Origin: VXYL01 sp963422285
Lineage (GTDB): Bacteria > Pseudomonadota > Gammaproteobacteria > Pseudomonadales > Azotimanducaceae
Direction of reading: 5' to 3'
Length of the DNA: 64,000 nucleotides
NCBI GenBank assembly: GCA_963422285.2
Contig: CAXXJO010000002.1
Location: 1,116,001 to 1,180,000, forward strand
Shown: positions 1-7,300 of the stretch, piece after piece
Layout of the letters: each line of letters begins with the position of its first letter
Position numbering within the stretch: the stretch's first letter is position 1
Notes under the pieces: generated by a model
The model's input: the letters and a program-made list of their open reading frames with translations, nothing else
What the model was told of the DNA's origin: nothing
The model's database searches: none
Made by a program: the position numbers and the translations under genes

Positions 1-1896
1 GCGCTGTGCCGCTTGCCTGTATTCCGGTTCGGTAGTGGCGATGGCGCGGTACATCCGAGCCAGGAACATATGGATTCGCCAGTTTTCGGGCTCGCTGTCC
101 TGGGCTCGGGGCGCTTGCGCATCCACCAGTTCAAGCACCCGCCGCAACTGGTCTCCGCCACGGCGGCGGATGTCCGGCCAATACGCCTCGGCATTGAGAA
201 AGAGATACTGTCTGGGCAGGTTCGCCAGCGGTTCGAAGTCGGCGATGGCCTGCTCCAGCCGATCCAGAGCCTGCTCCATCCCAAGCCCTTCCACTGCCAG
301 GAGCGAAACAGCCCCCGACCACATCCTGTGGTGAACGAAGACGCCGACGGCGACGGTTGCGATTGCTGTCGCGGCTGCCGCAGCCTGCCACCCCTTGCGC
401 CACCGCGTGGTCCATCGCCGACGTCTCGGGGCCGGTTCTCGAGTCGTCGTTTCGATATAGGCCGCGAAGGCGAGCAGCAGCATGCTCAGCAGGGAAGAGA
501 CGGTGCTGGAGAACAGCGATTGGCTCTGCACGAAATACCCCGTCAGCGCGGCGCCGGCGAACAGGATCAAGGCCCGCTCGCCGCCGTCCACGCGCTTGGC
601 GGCACGAATCAGCGCATGGAACGCGAATCCCCAGATTGCGAGATAGGCCAGCAGGCCGAGCAGGCCCTTGGCCACCAGCTCCTCGATGATCTGGCTGTGC
701 GCCCGATCGTGGTTTTCCACTTCGGTGCCGAGCGATGAGATGTACTGGCCGAAGACCACCTCGAAGTTTTCGGGGCCCCAGCCGAGCAGCGGCCTGTCCA
801 CTGCCCCCTTCAGACCCGCTTCCCAGGCCGAGATCCGGGAGCGGGCACTGGGATGCTCGATGCTGGCTTTCGCCAATTGCATCGCCAGCGGGTTCGTCGG
901 CGACTCGTCATCGGAACCGTCGCGGGATGTCAGGAATAGCGCCACCCCTGCTGCGACCGCGAGCCCCACGACCACCACGGCGACGATGGCGATGCGTCGA
1001 AGCAATCGTGACGACGCCAATACCGCATAGCAGGACACCAGAAAGGCGATAGCGGCCACGAGCCCCACCAACGACCCGAACGAGCCGCTCAGCGTGAATG
1101 CCCACAGGGGGATGCCGGCCGCGACGCCCCAGAAGAGCCTCCCCAACCAGAGGCTGGCCAGAAGCCGTCCTGGCGGCGTCGCAGCCTGCTTTCGCCGACG
1201 ATCGCCGTTGGAGTCCTCCGCTGCGTCGGTCAGGAATGAACGTGCCAGGAAGCCGAGGGCGATCAGGCAGTTCACCAGCATATAGAGGCCGAGATAGGTC
1301 GCGTTGCCGAGCACGGTGGCGATTCTCGGCCAATCCCGCTCCGGCAGTTCGCCGAAGAAGGGCACGCCCACTTCGTAGTACCGACAAACCGCCAGCAGCG
1401 CCACCGCCAGACTTGCGCCCAGATTCAAGTTCAGTAGGATGCGCCACTCCCGACCGCTGCGGAGCACCGACGCCAGGACGACGGCGAACGCCAGCCAGTG
1501 CAAGCCATCCACCACTCCCTCCATCCGTTCGTAGTTCGACCAGAAACTGCGCTGCGGGCTGACGCCGAAACACGCCGCCAGCACCGACACGCCGAAGCCG
1601 GCGGCCAGCAACGCCAGCAGCCAGGAGCGAGGCAGGGCGTAGCCGGAATGCGATTCGGAACCGGTTCGACGACCACCGGGGCGCTCTTTGGCGGCACCCT
1701 GGGTCAAGATCGCCAGCAGTACCCAAAGCACGAACACCAGCTCGATAAGCGTACGCGCATACAGCGACTTGCCGACCACGAAGGGAAAGATGGTCTGCGA
1801 CGTGACGACGAAGGGGGTAAGCAGAATCAGCGCCAACCCTGCCCAGATGCCGAAGAGCAGGCAGGCGGCCAACCCGCGAGGCTGAGACATGGACAT
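1..1896 (-). CDS. O-antigen ligase / Wzy_C family polymerase, 3' end beyond the window
   Basis: Inner-membrane glycosyl-polymer ligase of the WaaL/Wzy (Wzy_C) family, which joins or polymerises surface polysaccharide on the periplasmic side. The frame is open from ATG 1896 (or ATG 1890, which has AAGGA eight bases upstream and may be preferred) to base 1, at least 630 codons, with no stop. The N-terminus is a run of hydrophobic segments (CLLFGIWAGLALILLTPFVV at about residues 10-29). Family signatures are visible: FWSNYERMEG, LGNATYLGLYM, and the Wzy_C block NHDRAHSQIIEEL followed by VAKGLLGLLAYLAIWGF. After the last membrane segments there is a soluble Ala/Arg/Glu-rich C-terminal part (EQALDRLEQAIADFEPLANL), resembling the TPR tails of some family members. 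Divergent from hemE, 148 bases apart. The polymer substrate cannot be inferred. Confidence 0.85.
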   Translation of the reverse strand, partial: MSMSQPRGLAACLLFGIWAGLALILLTPFVVTSQTIFPFVVGKSLYARTLIELVFVLWVLLAILTQGAAKERPGGRRTGSESHSGYALPRSWLLALLAAGFGVSVLAACFGVSPQRSFWSNYERMEGVVDGLHWLAFAVVLASVLRSGREWRILLNLNLGASLAVALLAVCRYYEVGVPFFGELPERDWPRIATVLGNATYLGLYMLVNCLIALGFLARSFLTDAAEDSNGDRRRKQAATPPGRLLASLWLGRLFWGVAAGIPLWAFTLSGSFGSLVGLVAAIAFLVSCYAVLASSRLLRRIAIVAVVVVGLAVAAGVALFLTSRDGSDDESPTNPLAMQLAKASIEHPSARSRISAWEAGLKGAVDRPLLGWGPENFEVVFGQYISSLGTEVENHDRAHSQIIEELVAKGLLGLLAYLAIWGFAFHALIRAAKRVDGGERALILFAGAALTGYFVQSQSLFSSTVSSLLSMLLLAFAAYIETTTREPAPRRRRWTTRWRKGWQAAAAATAIATVAVGVFVHHRMWSGAVSLLAVEGLGMEQALDRLEQAIADFEPLANLPRQYLFLNAEAYWPDIRRRGGDQLRRVLELVDAQAPRAQDSEPENWRIHMFLARMYRAIATTEPEYRQAAQR

Positions 1897-1917
1897 GTTC
1901 CTTGCGATCGCCCCAGT

Positions 1918-1980
1918 AGCGCCGAAGGTGCGAACAACAGCGCCGAAGGTGCGAACAGCAGCGCCGAACGCGCGAACAAC
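1918..1980. repeat. Three tandem copies of a 21-base repeat
   Basis: Three adjoining 21-base units (1918-1938, 1939-1959, 1960-1980) share the core AGCGCCGAAGGTGCGAACA; the third is diverged. They lie between the divergent ligase and hemE starts, where the promoters of both should be. If hemE were started at the upstream ATG they would be translated as an odd repeated peptide, which argues for the downstream start at 2045. Confidence 0.9.
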
Positions 1981-2044
1981 GATACCTTGCGGCCTGGCGG
2001 AAGCCAAGAGCGGCTGCCGTTCGCCCCGACAGCCGAACACGGCC

Positions 2045-3064
2045 ATGACTGAATCGCTGCTGCTGAAGGCGATCCGCCGCCAGCCTACGGCGCGGCGGCC
2101 GCTGTGGATCATGCGCCAAGCAGGGCGCTACCTTCCCGAATATCGGAAACTGCGCGAGGCGCATTCGTTCAAGGCGCTGGCAGGATCGCCGACGCTCGCC
2201 GCCCAAGTCACGCTGCAGCCGCTGGCCCGCTTTCCGCTGGATGCCGCCATCGTCTTCGCCGACATCATGAGCCCGCTGCCGGCGCTGGGGGTGGAGTTCG
2301 ACTTCGCGCCCGGGCCGGTGGTGGCGCGGCCCATCCGCAGCCAAGCGCACGTCGACGCCCTCGCCGTGCCGGAATCCGACGATCTCGCCCCCGAGGTGAT
2401 CGAGACCTTGCGCGCGGTTCGCGCCGAACTGCCCCGCGAAATCGCCCTGCTCGGCTTCTGCGGCGCCCCGTGGACGCTGGCGGCCTACTTGGTGGAAGGC
2501 CGGGGGGTCAAGGACTTCCCCATCCTGCGCGCCTTCGCGGCCAGCCAGCCGCAAGCGTTGAGTGCGCTGCTCGCCAAACTGTCCGACGCTATGGCGAGCT
2601 ATCTGATTGCTCAAGCCGAGGCCGGCGCGGATGCCGTGCAGGTATTCGATTCCTGGGCCGGGCTGCTGTCGCTGGCGGCTTGGCAGCGGCTGATCCGCCC
2701 GCACCTGCTCGCCATGCTCGAAGCCGTGGGCACTGCCGGGGTGCCGCGAATCTTGTTCCTGCAGAACGCGCCGCACCTGGTCGACGCCTACGCTAGGCTG
2801 CCGGCGGAAGTGCTGGCGGTGGATTGGCGCGTCGATCTCGAAGCGCTGCAGCGCCGCTATCCCGAGCGCGCGGTGCAGGGCAACATCGACCCGGCAGTGC
2901 TGCTCGCCGGCGCACTGCCGACCCGGGCCTCGGCAGACGGTCTGCTGCGCCGGGCAGACCGTTGCGGCCACATCGTCAACCTGGGCCACGGCATTCTCCC
3001 CGAAACGCCGCTGGCCAGCGTCGACGCGCTGGTGGCAGCGGTTCACGAAGAGACCTCGACATGA
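2045..3064 (+). CDS. hemE: Uroporphyrinogen decarboxylase
   Basis: Cytosolic enzyme converting uroporphyrinogen III to coproporphyrinogen III by four decarboxylations. The 339-aa product starts MTESLLLKAIRRQPTARRPL and shows the family N-terminal signature WIMRQAGRYLPEYRKLR, the catalytic-Asp segment VFADIMSPLPALG, GFCGAPWTLAAYLVEG and VFDSWAG near the middle, and GNIDPAVLLAG and NLGHGILPETP near the C-terminus. Usual family length is about 340-360 aa, so it is complete. The frame is open further upstream to 1889, but that part translates the intergenic repeat, so ATG 2045 is chosen. Its stop overlaps the next gene (ATGA at 3061-3064), indicating translational coupling in a heme operon. Confidence 0.97.
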   Translation: MTESLLLKAIRRQPTARRPLWIMRQAGRYLPEYRKLREAHSFKALAGSPTLAAQVTLQPLARFPLDAAIVFADIMSPLPALGVEFDFAPGPVVARPIRSQAHVDALAVPESDDLAPEVIETLRAVRAELPREIALLGFCGAPWTLAAYLVEGRGVKDFPILRAFAASQPQALSALLAKLSDAMASYLIAQAEAGADAVQVFDSWAGLLSLAAWQRLIRPHLLAMLEAVGTAGVPRILFLQNAPHLVDAYARLPAEVLAVDWRVDLEALQRRYPERAVQGNIDPAVLLAGALPTRASADGLLRRADRCGHIVNLGHGILPETPLASVDALVAAVHEETST

Positions 3065-3795
3065 CTCCTGCTGCCGCGACCACGGGCGAAACGAATGCGC
3101 CGGACCTGGCCGAGCAAGGCCGCCGCCACGGCCAGCCCATCGCCTTGAATCGACGGCTGTTCATGCAATTCGCGGCGTTCGGATGCTGCGCGGCCGTCAA
3201 GCCTGCCGTCCGCGCCCTTGCCGCCGCTGGCGTCGAGGGCGCACTCTATCTGGACATCAACGACCCGCAAGGCATCGGCGTGATCGCGCTGGCGGAGAAT
3301 CCGGAGTTCTTCGTCGCCGAACTGCGCGAGACGTTCCTGCGCCCGCCGTTCGCGGACATGGCGCGCAAAGCCGAGTTCGACCTGCTCGGCCGCACCTACA
3401 GCATCGGCTACGAGCCGGATCTGGAAGAGACGCTGCTGGCGCGACCGCGGCGGCGCATTCTGGATCCGGCCCTTGCCTGGGCGGTGTGGTATCCCTTGCA
3501 GCGCAGCAAGACGTTCTACCGCCTGCCGGCCGACCGGCAGCAGCAGATTCTCGCCGAGCACGGCGCCGTCGGGCGCCGCTATGGTGCCGCCGGGCTGGCA
3601 GCGGATGTGCGCCTCGCCTGCCACGGCCTGGACAAGCACGACAACGACTTCGTCATCGGTCTGCTCGGCCCCGACCTGCACCCCCTCTCCGCCTTGGTTC
3701 AGCACATGCGCGCCACGGAGCAGACCTCGCGCTTTCTCGACCGCCTGGGGCCGTTCTTCGTCGGCCGCGTGGCGTGGCAGAGCCCGGCATCTTGA
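3061..3795 (+). CDS. Chlorite dismutase / HemQ-like heme protein
   Basis: A 244-aa member of the chlorite dismutase (Cld/HemQ) superfamily. HemQ is coproheme decarboxylase, the last step of the coproporphyrin-dependent heme route; other members are chlorite dismutases or of unknown function. Visible blocks: YLDINDPQGIGVIALAENPE, RTYSIGYEPDLEETLLARPR, AVWYPLQRSKTFYRLP followed by EEHG-type segment ILAEHGAVGRRYG, then RLACHGLDKHDNDFVIGLLG and TSRFLDRLGPFFVGR at the C-terminus. The N-terminal 45 residues include a hydrophobic, Cys-containing stretch (FMQFAAFGCCAAVKPAV). ATG overlaps the hemE stop by four bases. Context argues for a role in heme formation. Whether it decarboxylates coproheme cannot be read from sequence, since hemH and an oxidase in the operon would also allow the protoporphyrin route. 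Confidence 0.85.
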   Translation: MTPAAATTGETNAPDLAEQGRRHGQPIALNRRLFMQFAAFGCCAAVKPAVRALAAAGVEGALYLDINDPQGIGVIALAENPEFFVAELRETFLRPPFADMARKAEFDLLGRTYSIGYEPDLEETLLARPRRRILDPALAWAVWYPLQRSKTFYRLPADRQQQILAEHGAVGRRYGAAGLAADVRLACHGLDKHDNDFVIGLLGPDLHPLSALVQHMRATEQTSRFLDRLGPFFVGRVAWQSPAS

Positions 3796-3815
3796 GCGGC
3801 TTGAGCGGCCATGCA

Positions 3816-4031
3816 CAGGCGACTGCGCATGGCGAATCCCCAGGACGACCGCCGGGAGACGCCTCGCCGGCGATCTCGCCCGGCGAAATGCCGGGGCGGC
3901 CGCAACAGGTTCGCGCAGGCTGCGACCCACGGGCGATTTCGCACAGCGAATCCGAGGAGCGACCGCGCAGTGGCACCTCACAGGCGATTTCGCACAGCGA
4001 AATCGCGGGGCGACCGCGCAGCGGTCGCGCC
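3816..4031. repeat. Expanded palindromic repeat, about four 51-base units
   Basis: Degenerate units begin near 3816, 3867, 3930 and 3981; the last two are exactly 51 bases each and nearly identical. Each holds a core of the form GGCGATTTCGCACAGCGAA. In the last unit the core is a perfect hairpin, GCGATTTCGC / ACA / GCGAAATCGC at 3984-4006 (10-bp stem, 3-base loop). The array sits across the 5' part of the hemH reading frame and is translated there as AISHSE..-RPRSG repeats. Confidence 0.85.
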
Positions 4032-5057
4032 GACTACGACGCCGTGCTGGTGGTGTCCTTCGGCGGTCCCGAAGGGCCGGACGACGTGCTGCCGTTCCTG
4101 GACAACGTGCTCGCCGGCCGCTCGGTGCCGGCACCGGTCAAGAACCGCATCGCCCAGCGCTATCTGCGATTCGGCGGCGTCAGCCCCATCAACGCCCACA
4201 CCCGGGCGTTCGTGCAAGCTCTGAAGGAGCAGCTCGCGGCACACGGCCCCCGGCTACCCGTCTATTGGGGAAATCGCAACTGGCACCCGTTCCTGGGCGA
4301 CACCGTGCGGCAGATGGCCGCCGATGGCGTGCGCAGCGCCGTCGTCTACGTCGCCAGTCTCTTCAGTTCCTACAGCGGCTGCCGACAGTACCGCGAGGAT
4401 CTGTTTCGCGCCACCGACGGCGTACCCAGGGCACCGCACCTGGACAAACTGCGCAACGGCTACAACCACCCCGCCTTCATCGACGCCATGACCGACCGAG
4501 CGCGCACCGCCTTCGGCCAAGCCCGCGACGATGCCGCTCTGCTGTTCAGCGCTCACAGCCTGCCGCTGTCCATGGCTAGGCACGCCGACTACGAGGCCCA
4601 GCTGCGCGAGGCCTGCGCCTTGGTGGCCGAGCGTCTGGGGGTGCCGCGCTGGCGTCTCGGCTATCAGAGCAACAACGCCGGCAGCCGGGAACCGTGGCTG
4701 GCGCCGACTCTCGACGACGCCTTGGCGGCGATCCGCAAGGCGGGCCATGGCAAGGTCGTGGTGGTGCCCATCGGCTTCGTCTGCGACCACATGGAAGTGG
4801 TGCTGGATGTGGATGTGGAAGCGCGGCAGCGGGCCGAGGCCCTGGGACTGCGCATGGTTCGCGCCGCCACCGTGGGCACCCATCCGCGCTATGTCGCCAT
4901 GGTGCGGGAGCTCGTCGTCGAGCGGACGACGGCGCAAGCCCACCGGCCCTATCTGGGCAGACGCGGCCCGCAGCCGGACTACTGCGCCGCGGATTGCTGT
5001 CTGTCGGGACGACCCGGCGCACCGAAGCCGGCCCTGTGCGGCATCGACGCGCCATGA
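3888..5057 (+). CDS. hemH: Ferrochelatase with repeat-encoded N-terminal extension
   Basis: Inserts ferrous iron into a porphyrin, last or next-to-last step of heme synthesis. The core begins at YDAVLVVSFGGPEGPDDV (about 4030) and contains SSYSGCRQYREDL, the metal-binding His segment LLFSAHSLPLSMARH, and the conserved acidic block CDHMEVVLDVDVEARQRAE. The core is about 340 aa, normal for the family. The C-terminus is Cys-rich (CAADCC and a final C), perhaps an iron-sulfur site as in some bacterial ferrochelatases (inference). The start is uncertain: the frame runs back to 3183, and ATG 3888 is the last in-frame ATG before the core, with no good ribosome site; TTG 3792 and TTG 3801, coupled to the previous stop, are alternatives. 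From 3888 the first 45 residues are palindromic-repeat peptide with no ferrochelatase counterpart. Ends in a TGA overlapping the next ATG. Confidence 0.93.
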   Translation: MPGRPQQVRAGCDPRAISHSESEERPRSGTSQAISHSEIAGRPRSGRADYDAVLVVSFGGPEGPDDVLPFLDNVLAGRSVPAPVKNRIAQRYLRFGGVSPINAHTRAFVQALKEQLAAHGPRLPVYWGNRNWHPFLGDTVRQMAADGVRSAVVYVASLFSSYSGCRQYREDLFRATDGVPRAPHLDKLRNGYNHPAFIDAMTDRARTAFGQARDDAALLFSAHSLPLSMARHADYEAQLREACALVAERLGVPRWRLGYQSNNAGSREPWLAPTLDDALAAIRKAGHGKVVVVPIGFVCDHMEVVLDVDVEARQRAEALGLRMVRAATVGTHPRYVAMVRELVVERTTAQAHRPYLGRRGPQPDYCAADCCLSGRPGAPKPALCGIDAP

Positions 5058-6421
5058 CGCGCAGCGAGCGTTGCGATGCGGTGGTGATCGGTGCCGGCTT
5101 CGCCGGTCTCGCCGCCGCGACGCGCCTTCAGGCACATGGCTTCGAGGTGCAGGTTCTGGAAGCGCAAGAGCGCGTCGGCGGTCGCGTTCGCTCCCTGCGC
5201 CGGGGCGACGGCGTGGAGGAAGCAGGCGGCACCACCATCGGCGGCGGCTACGCGAACGTCATCGCCGCAGCCAAGCGCCACGGCGTCGAGCTGATCGACG
5301 CCACCCCCATGCTGGCGTTCTTCCGCGAGCAGGAGCTGGTACTGGGCGGCCGAATCGTCCGCCAAGCCGAGTGGCCCGCCCACCCCGCCAATCCGTTCCC
5401 GGAAGCGGATCGCGCCCTGATGCCCTGGAGCTACGCCCGGATGCTTGCCGCCCGCCACAACCCGCTGTCCCGCGCGGAGGACTGGCTGGACGCGCAATAC
5501 GCTGCGCACGACGTGCCGGTGCAGGACTGGATGCGCAGCCTGGGCCTGAGGGAACAAGCGGTGGCGCTGGGCTACGATCTGAACTCCAGCTACGGCGACG
5601 ACGCCCGGGACGTCTCGATGCTGACGCTGTTCGCCCGGGCGGCGTTTTCCGCGACGCAGCGCAAGCTCGCACCCGCCGGCGTCGTCGGCTACACGGCGCG
5701 CGACGGCGTGCAGCGGATCCCCGAGGCCATGGCCTCGACGCTACGCAACGGCGTACATCTGCGAACGGTGGTGATCGGCATCGAGGACAGCGAGCGCGAG
5801 GCTGAAGTCCGTTGCGCCGACGGTTCGAGCTTCCGCGCTCGCCATGTAGTCTGTTCCCTGCCGTTCGGCGTCTTGCGACACATCGCCATCCATCCGCCTC
5901 TAACGGGCCGCCAAGCCGAAGCCGTCGCCAGCCTGCCGTCGCAGCCCATGACGCAGCTGTATTTTTCCTGCAAGTCCCCCTTCTGGGAGGCCGACGGCTA
6001 CAGCCCGAGCCTGTATACCGACGGCGTCGCCGGCATGGTGGCCGCGTCCCGGCGCAGCGACGATCCCGCCGAGGTGACCGGCCTCACTGCCTGGGCCATG
6101 GGCGGCAACGCCCGGCGGCTGGACGCTCTGCCCGAGGCGCAGGCCGCCGCCTTGGTGATCGGCGAGATCGAGGCCGTGCGTCCCGCGTCGCGTGGTCAGC
6201 TTGCGTACATCGGCCGCCAGTGCTGGGGCGCGGATGCCTTCGCTGGCGGCGGCTGGGCCTACTTCCGGCCCGGCCAAGCCAGTCGTTTCGGCGCGGCCAT
6301 GGGCGCGTCGCACGGCCGCATCCGCTTCTGCGGCGAACACCTGGCGCGCGCCAACCGCGGCATGGAAGGCGCGATGGAGTCCGGCGCGCGCGCAGCGGCG
6401 GAGATCGTCGCGCTGGAATAG
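5054..6421 (+). CDS. FAD-dependent amine-oxidase-family protein, possible protoporphyrinogen oxidase
   Basis: A 455-aa flavoprotein of the amine oxidase/phytoene desaturase superfamily, which includes protoporphyrinogen oxidase HemY/PPOX and monoamine oxidases. The N-terminal Rossmann motif is AVVIGAGFAGLAAATRL-like (VVIGAGFAGLAAATRLQAHG), followed by VLEAQERVGGRVRSL. The C-terminal FAD-contact block is RIRFCGEHLARANRGMEGAM. ATG 5054 overlaps the hemH stop (ATGA), so it is the fourth cistron of the heme operon. Sequence motifs alone fit an amine oxidase as well as HemY; the placement next to hemE and hemH is the reason to suspect porphyrinogen oxidation (inference). Confidence 0.85.
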   Translation: MTRSERCDAVVIGAGFAGLAAATRLQAHGFEVQVLEAQERVGGRVRSLRRGDGVEEAGGTTIGGGYANVIAAAKRHGVELIDATPMLAFFREQELVLGGRIVRQAEWPAHPANPFPEADRALMPWSYARMLAARHNPLSRAEDWLDAQYAAHDVPVQDWMRSLGLREQAVALGYDLNSSYGDDARDVSMLTLFARAAFSATQRKLAPAGVVGYTARDGVQRIPEAMASTLRNGVHLRTVVIGIEDSEREAEVRCADGSSFRARHVVCSLPFGVLRHIAIHPPLTGRQAEAVASLPSQPMTQLYFSCKSPFWEADGYSPSLYTDGVAGMVAASRRSDDPAEVTGLTAWAMGGNARRLDALPEAQAAALVIGEIEAVRPASRGQLAYIGRQCWGADAFAGGGWAYFRPGQASRFGAAMGASHGRIRFCGEHLARANRGMEGAMESGARAAAEIVALE

Positions 6422-7021
6422 CGCCGCCCACGACCTGACTTTGGGGCTGCATGCCGCAGCGCCCAAGCCCCGCCTGCCGTGCCGCAGCAAGCAGGTTTTC
6501 GCCGGATGCAGATTCTTGATCTGAAGTACACAAGTTTGCACCTAGACAGGACTGCATCTTTCTCATTGCCCCTGACTTTCGGGTAGAGGCGCTTGCGCGT
6601 TATGCGAGCCGTCCGCGAGGGAGCGCGATCGAGCCGGGCCGGCCGCGCTTCGCGGGCGGGTATAAGCCGCCGAGACCGTTCGACACCCACCGGCTTGGGA
6701 GACGATGGCCGAGATGTCCCAAGCCCCGACTCCCGATGGCGACGATGGGGGCTATCCTCCGACATTGAACCGAGGCGCGGCCTAACAGCCCAGTCGTGCA
6801 GAACCAAGGCCACGGCAAGTTCCTTTCCGATCGCGACATCCTCGTCCAGGTTGGCGAAGGCATGACGCTACCGAAAGGGAGGGATAGCCGACATCGCCGC
6901 ACTCGACGACGAAGTTCGAGGGGTGGGATGAAGAGGGGATTTCGGCCGATCGAACTGGGGCCAAGCTGATACATCCCAGCGTAACCGCCCTGGAACATTC
7001 AACGTCCGATGCGATGGTTCT

Positions 7022-7219
7022 GTATACACGACTCCACCAAGCGAAAACGAGTTCGTCGCCATGCTCTGGTTCGCGCCTCACCAATGCCAGAGTTCAACTC
7101 TGGCATTGGTCCGACAACATTTCGGAAGCCGTGATTTTAACCCTCAACGAGGCGCTTGCGCCGAACCGGAGAGATACGCAAGGCACCGCCTTGCGAGTGG
7201 AGTCAAGTATATAAATCCC
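7022..7219. repeat. Small inverted-repeat (MITE-like) element
   Basis: The right end reads GTGGAGTCAAGTATATAAAT outward (about 7197-7216). The left end, read on the other strand, is GTGGAGTCGTGTATACA (about 7022-7038). The two ends are thus imperfect inverted repeats of about 17 bases, and there is no gene between them. The same terminal sequence recurs at 26210-26300. A short non-autonomous element is the simplest reading; no clear target-site duplication was seen. Confidence 0.45.
7080..7110. promoter_or_regulatory. Perfect 31-base palindrome
   Basis: Two perfect 15-base arms flank a single C at 7095; the left arm is ACCAATGCCAGAGTT and the right arm its exact complement. No T-run follows on either strand, so it does not look like an intrinsic terminator. 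It lies about 190 bases before drmA, inside the inverted-repeat element, and could be a regulator site or part of the element's fold. Confidence 0.6.
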
Positions 7220-7300
7220 AAATTCACCTATCTGTCGCGGCCGGATCGGGGTCGATTCGTCGGCCTAGCTCTTGACAAGGGAACTGCCCTTGGTTACTAA

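Larger units (their letters stand above)
6422..7300. other. Non-coding gap between heme operon and the defence-like operon
   Basis: About 880 bases without a convincing gene. Short open frames here have no recognisable motif and no ribosome site. The right half carries an inverted-repeat element (7022-7219) with a perfect palindrome inside it. The drmA promoter should lie in the last part; I could not pick confident -35/-10 boxes. Confidence 0.6.

Noticed and set aside
13..738. 241-codon open frame on the plus strand at the left edge
   Set aside because: Opposite strand of the ligase; no motifs, low-complexity.
908..3046. 712-codon open frame on the minus strand
   Set aside because: It is a GC-bias shadow covering the O-antigen ligase (true minus frame) and hemE on the other strand; its translation is Arg/Gly-rich without motifs.
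3792..3887. hemH start at TTG 3792 or 3801
   Set aside because: Possible through coupling to the previous stop, but it would add still more repeat peptide; ATG 3888 preferred, with low certainty.
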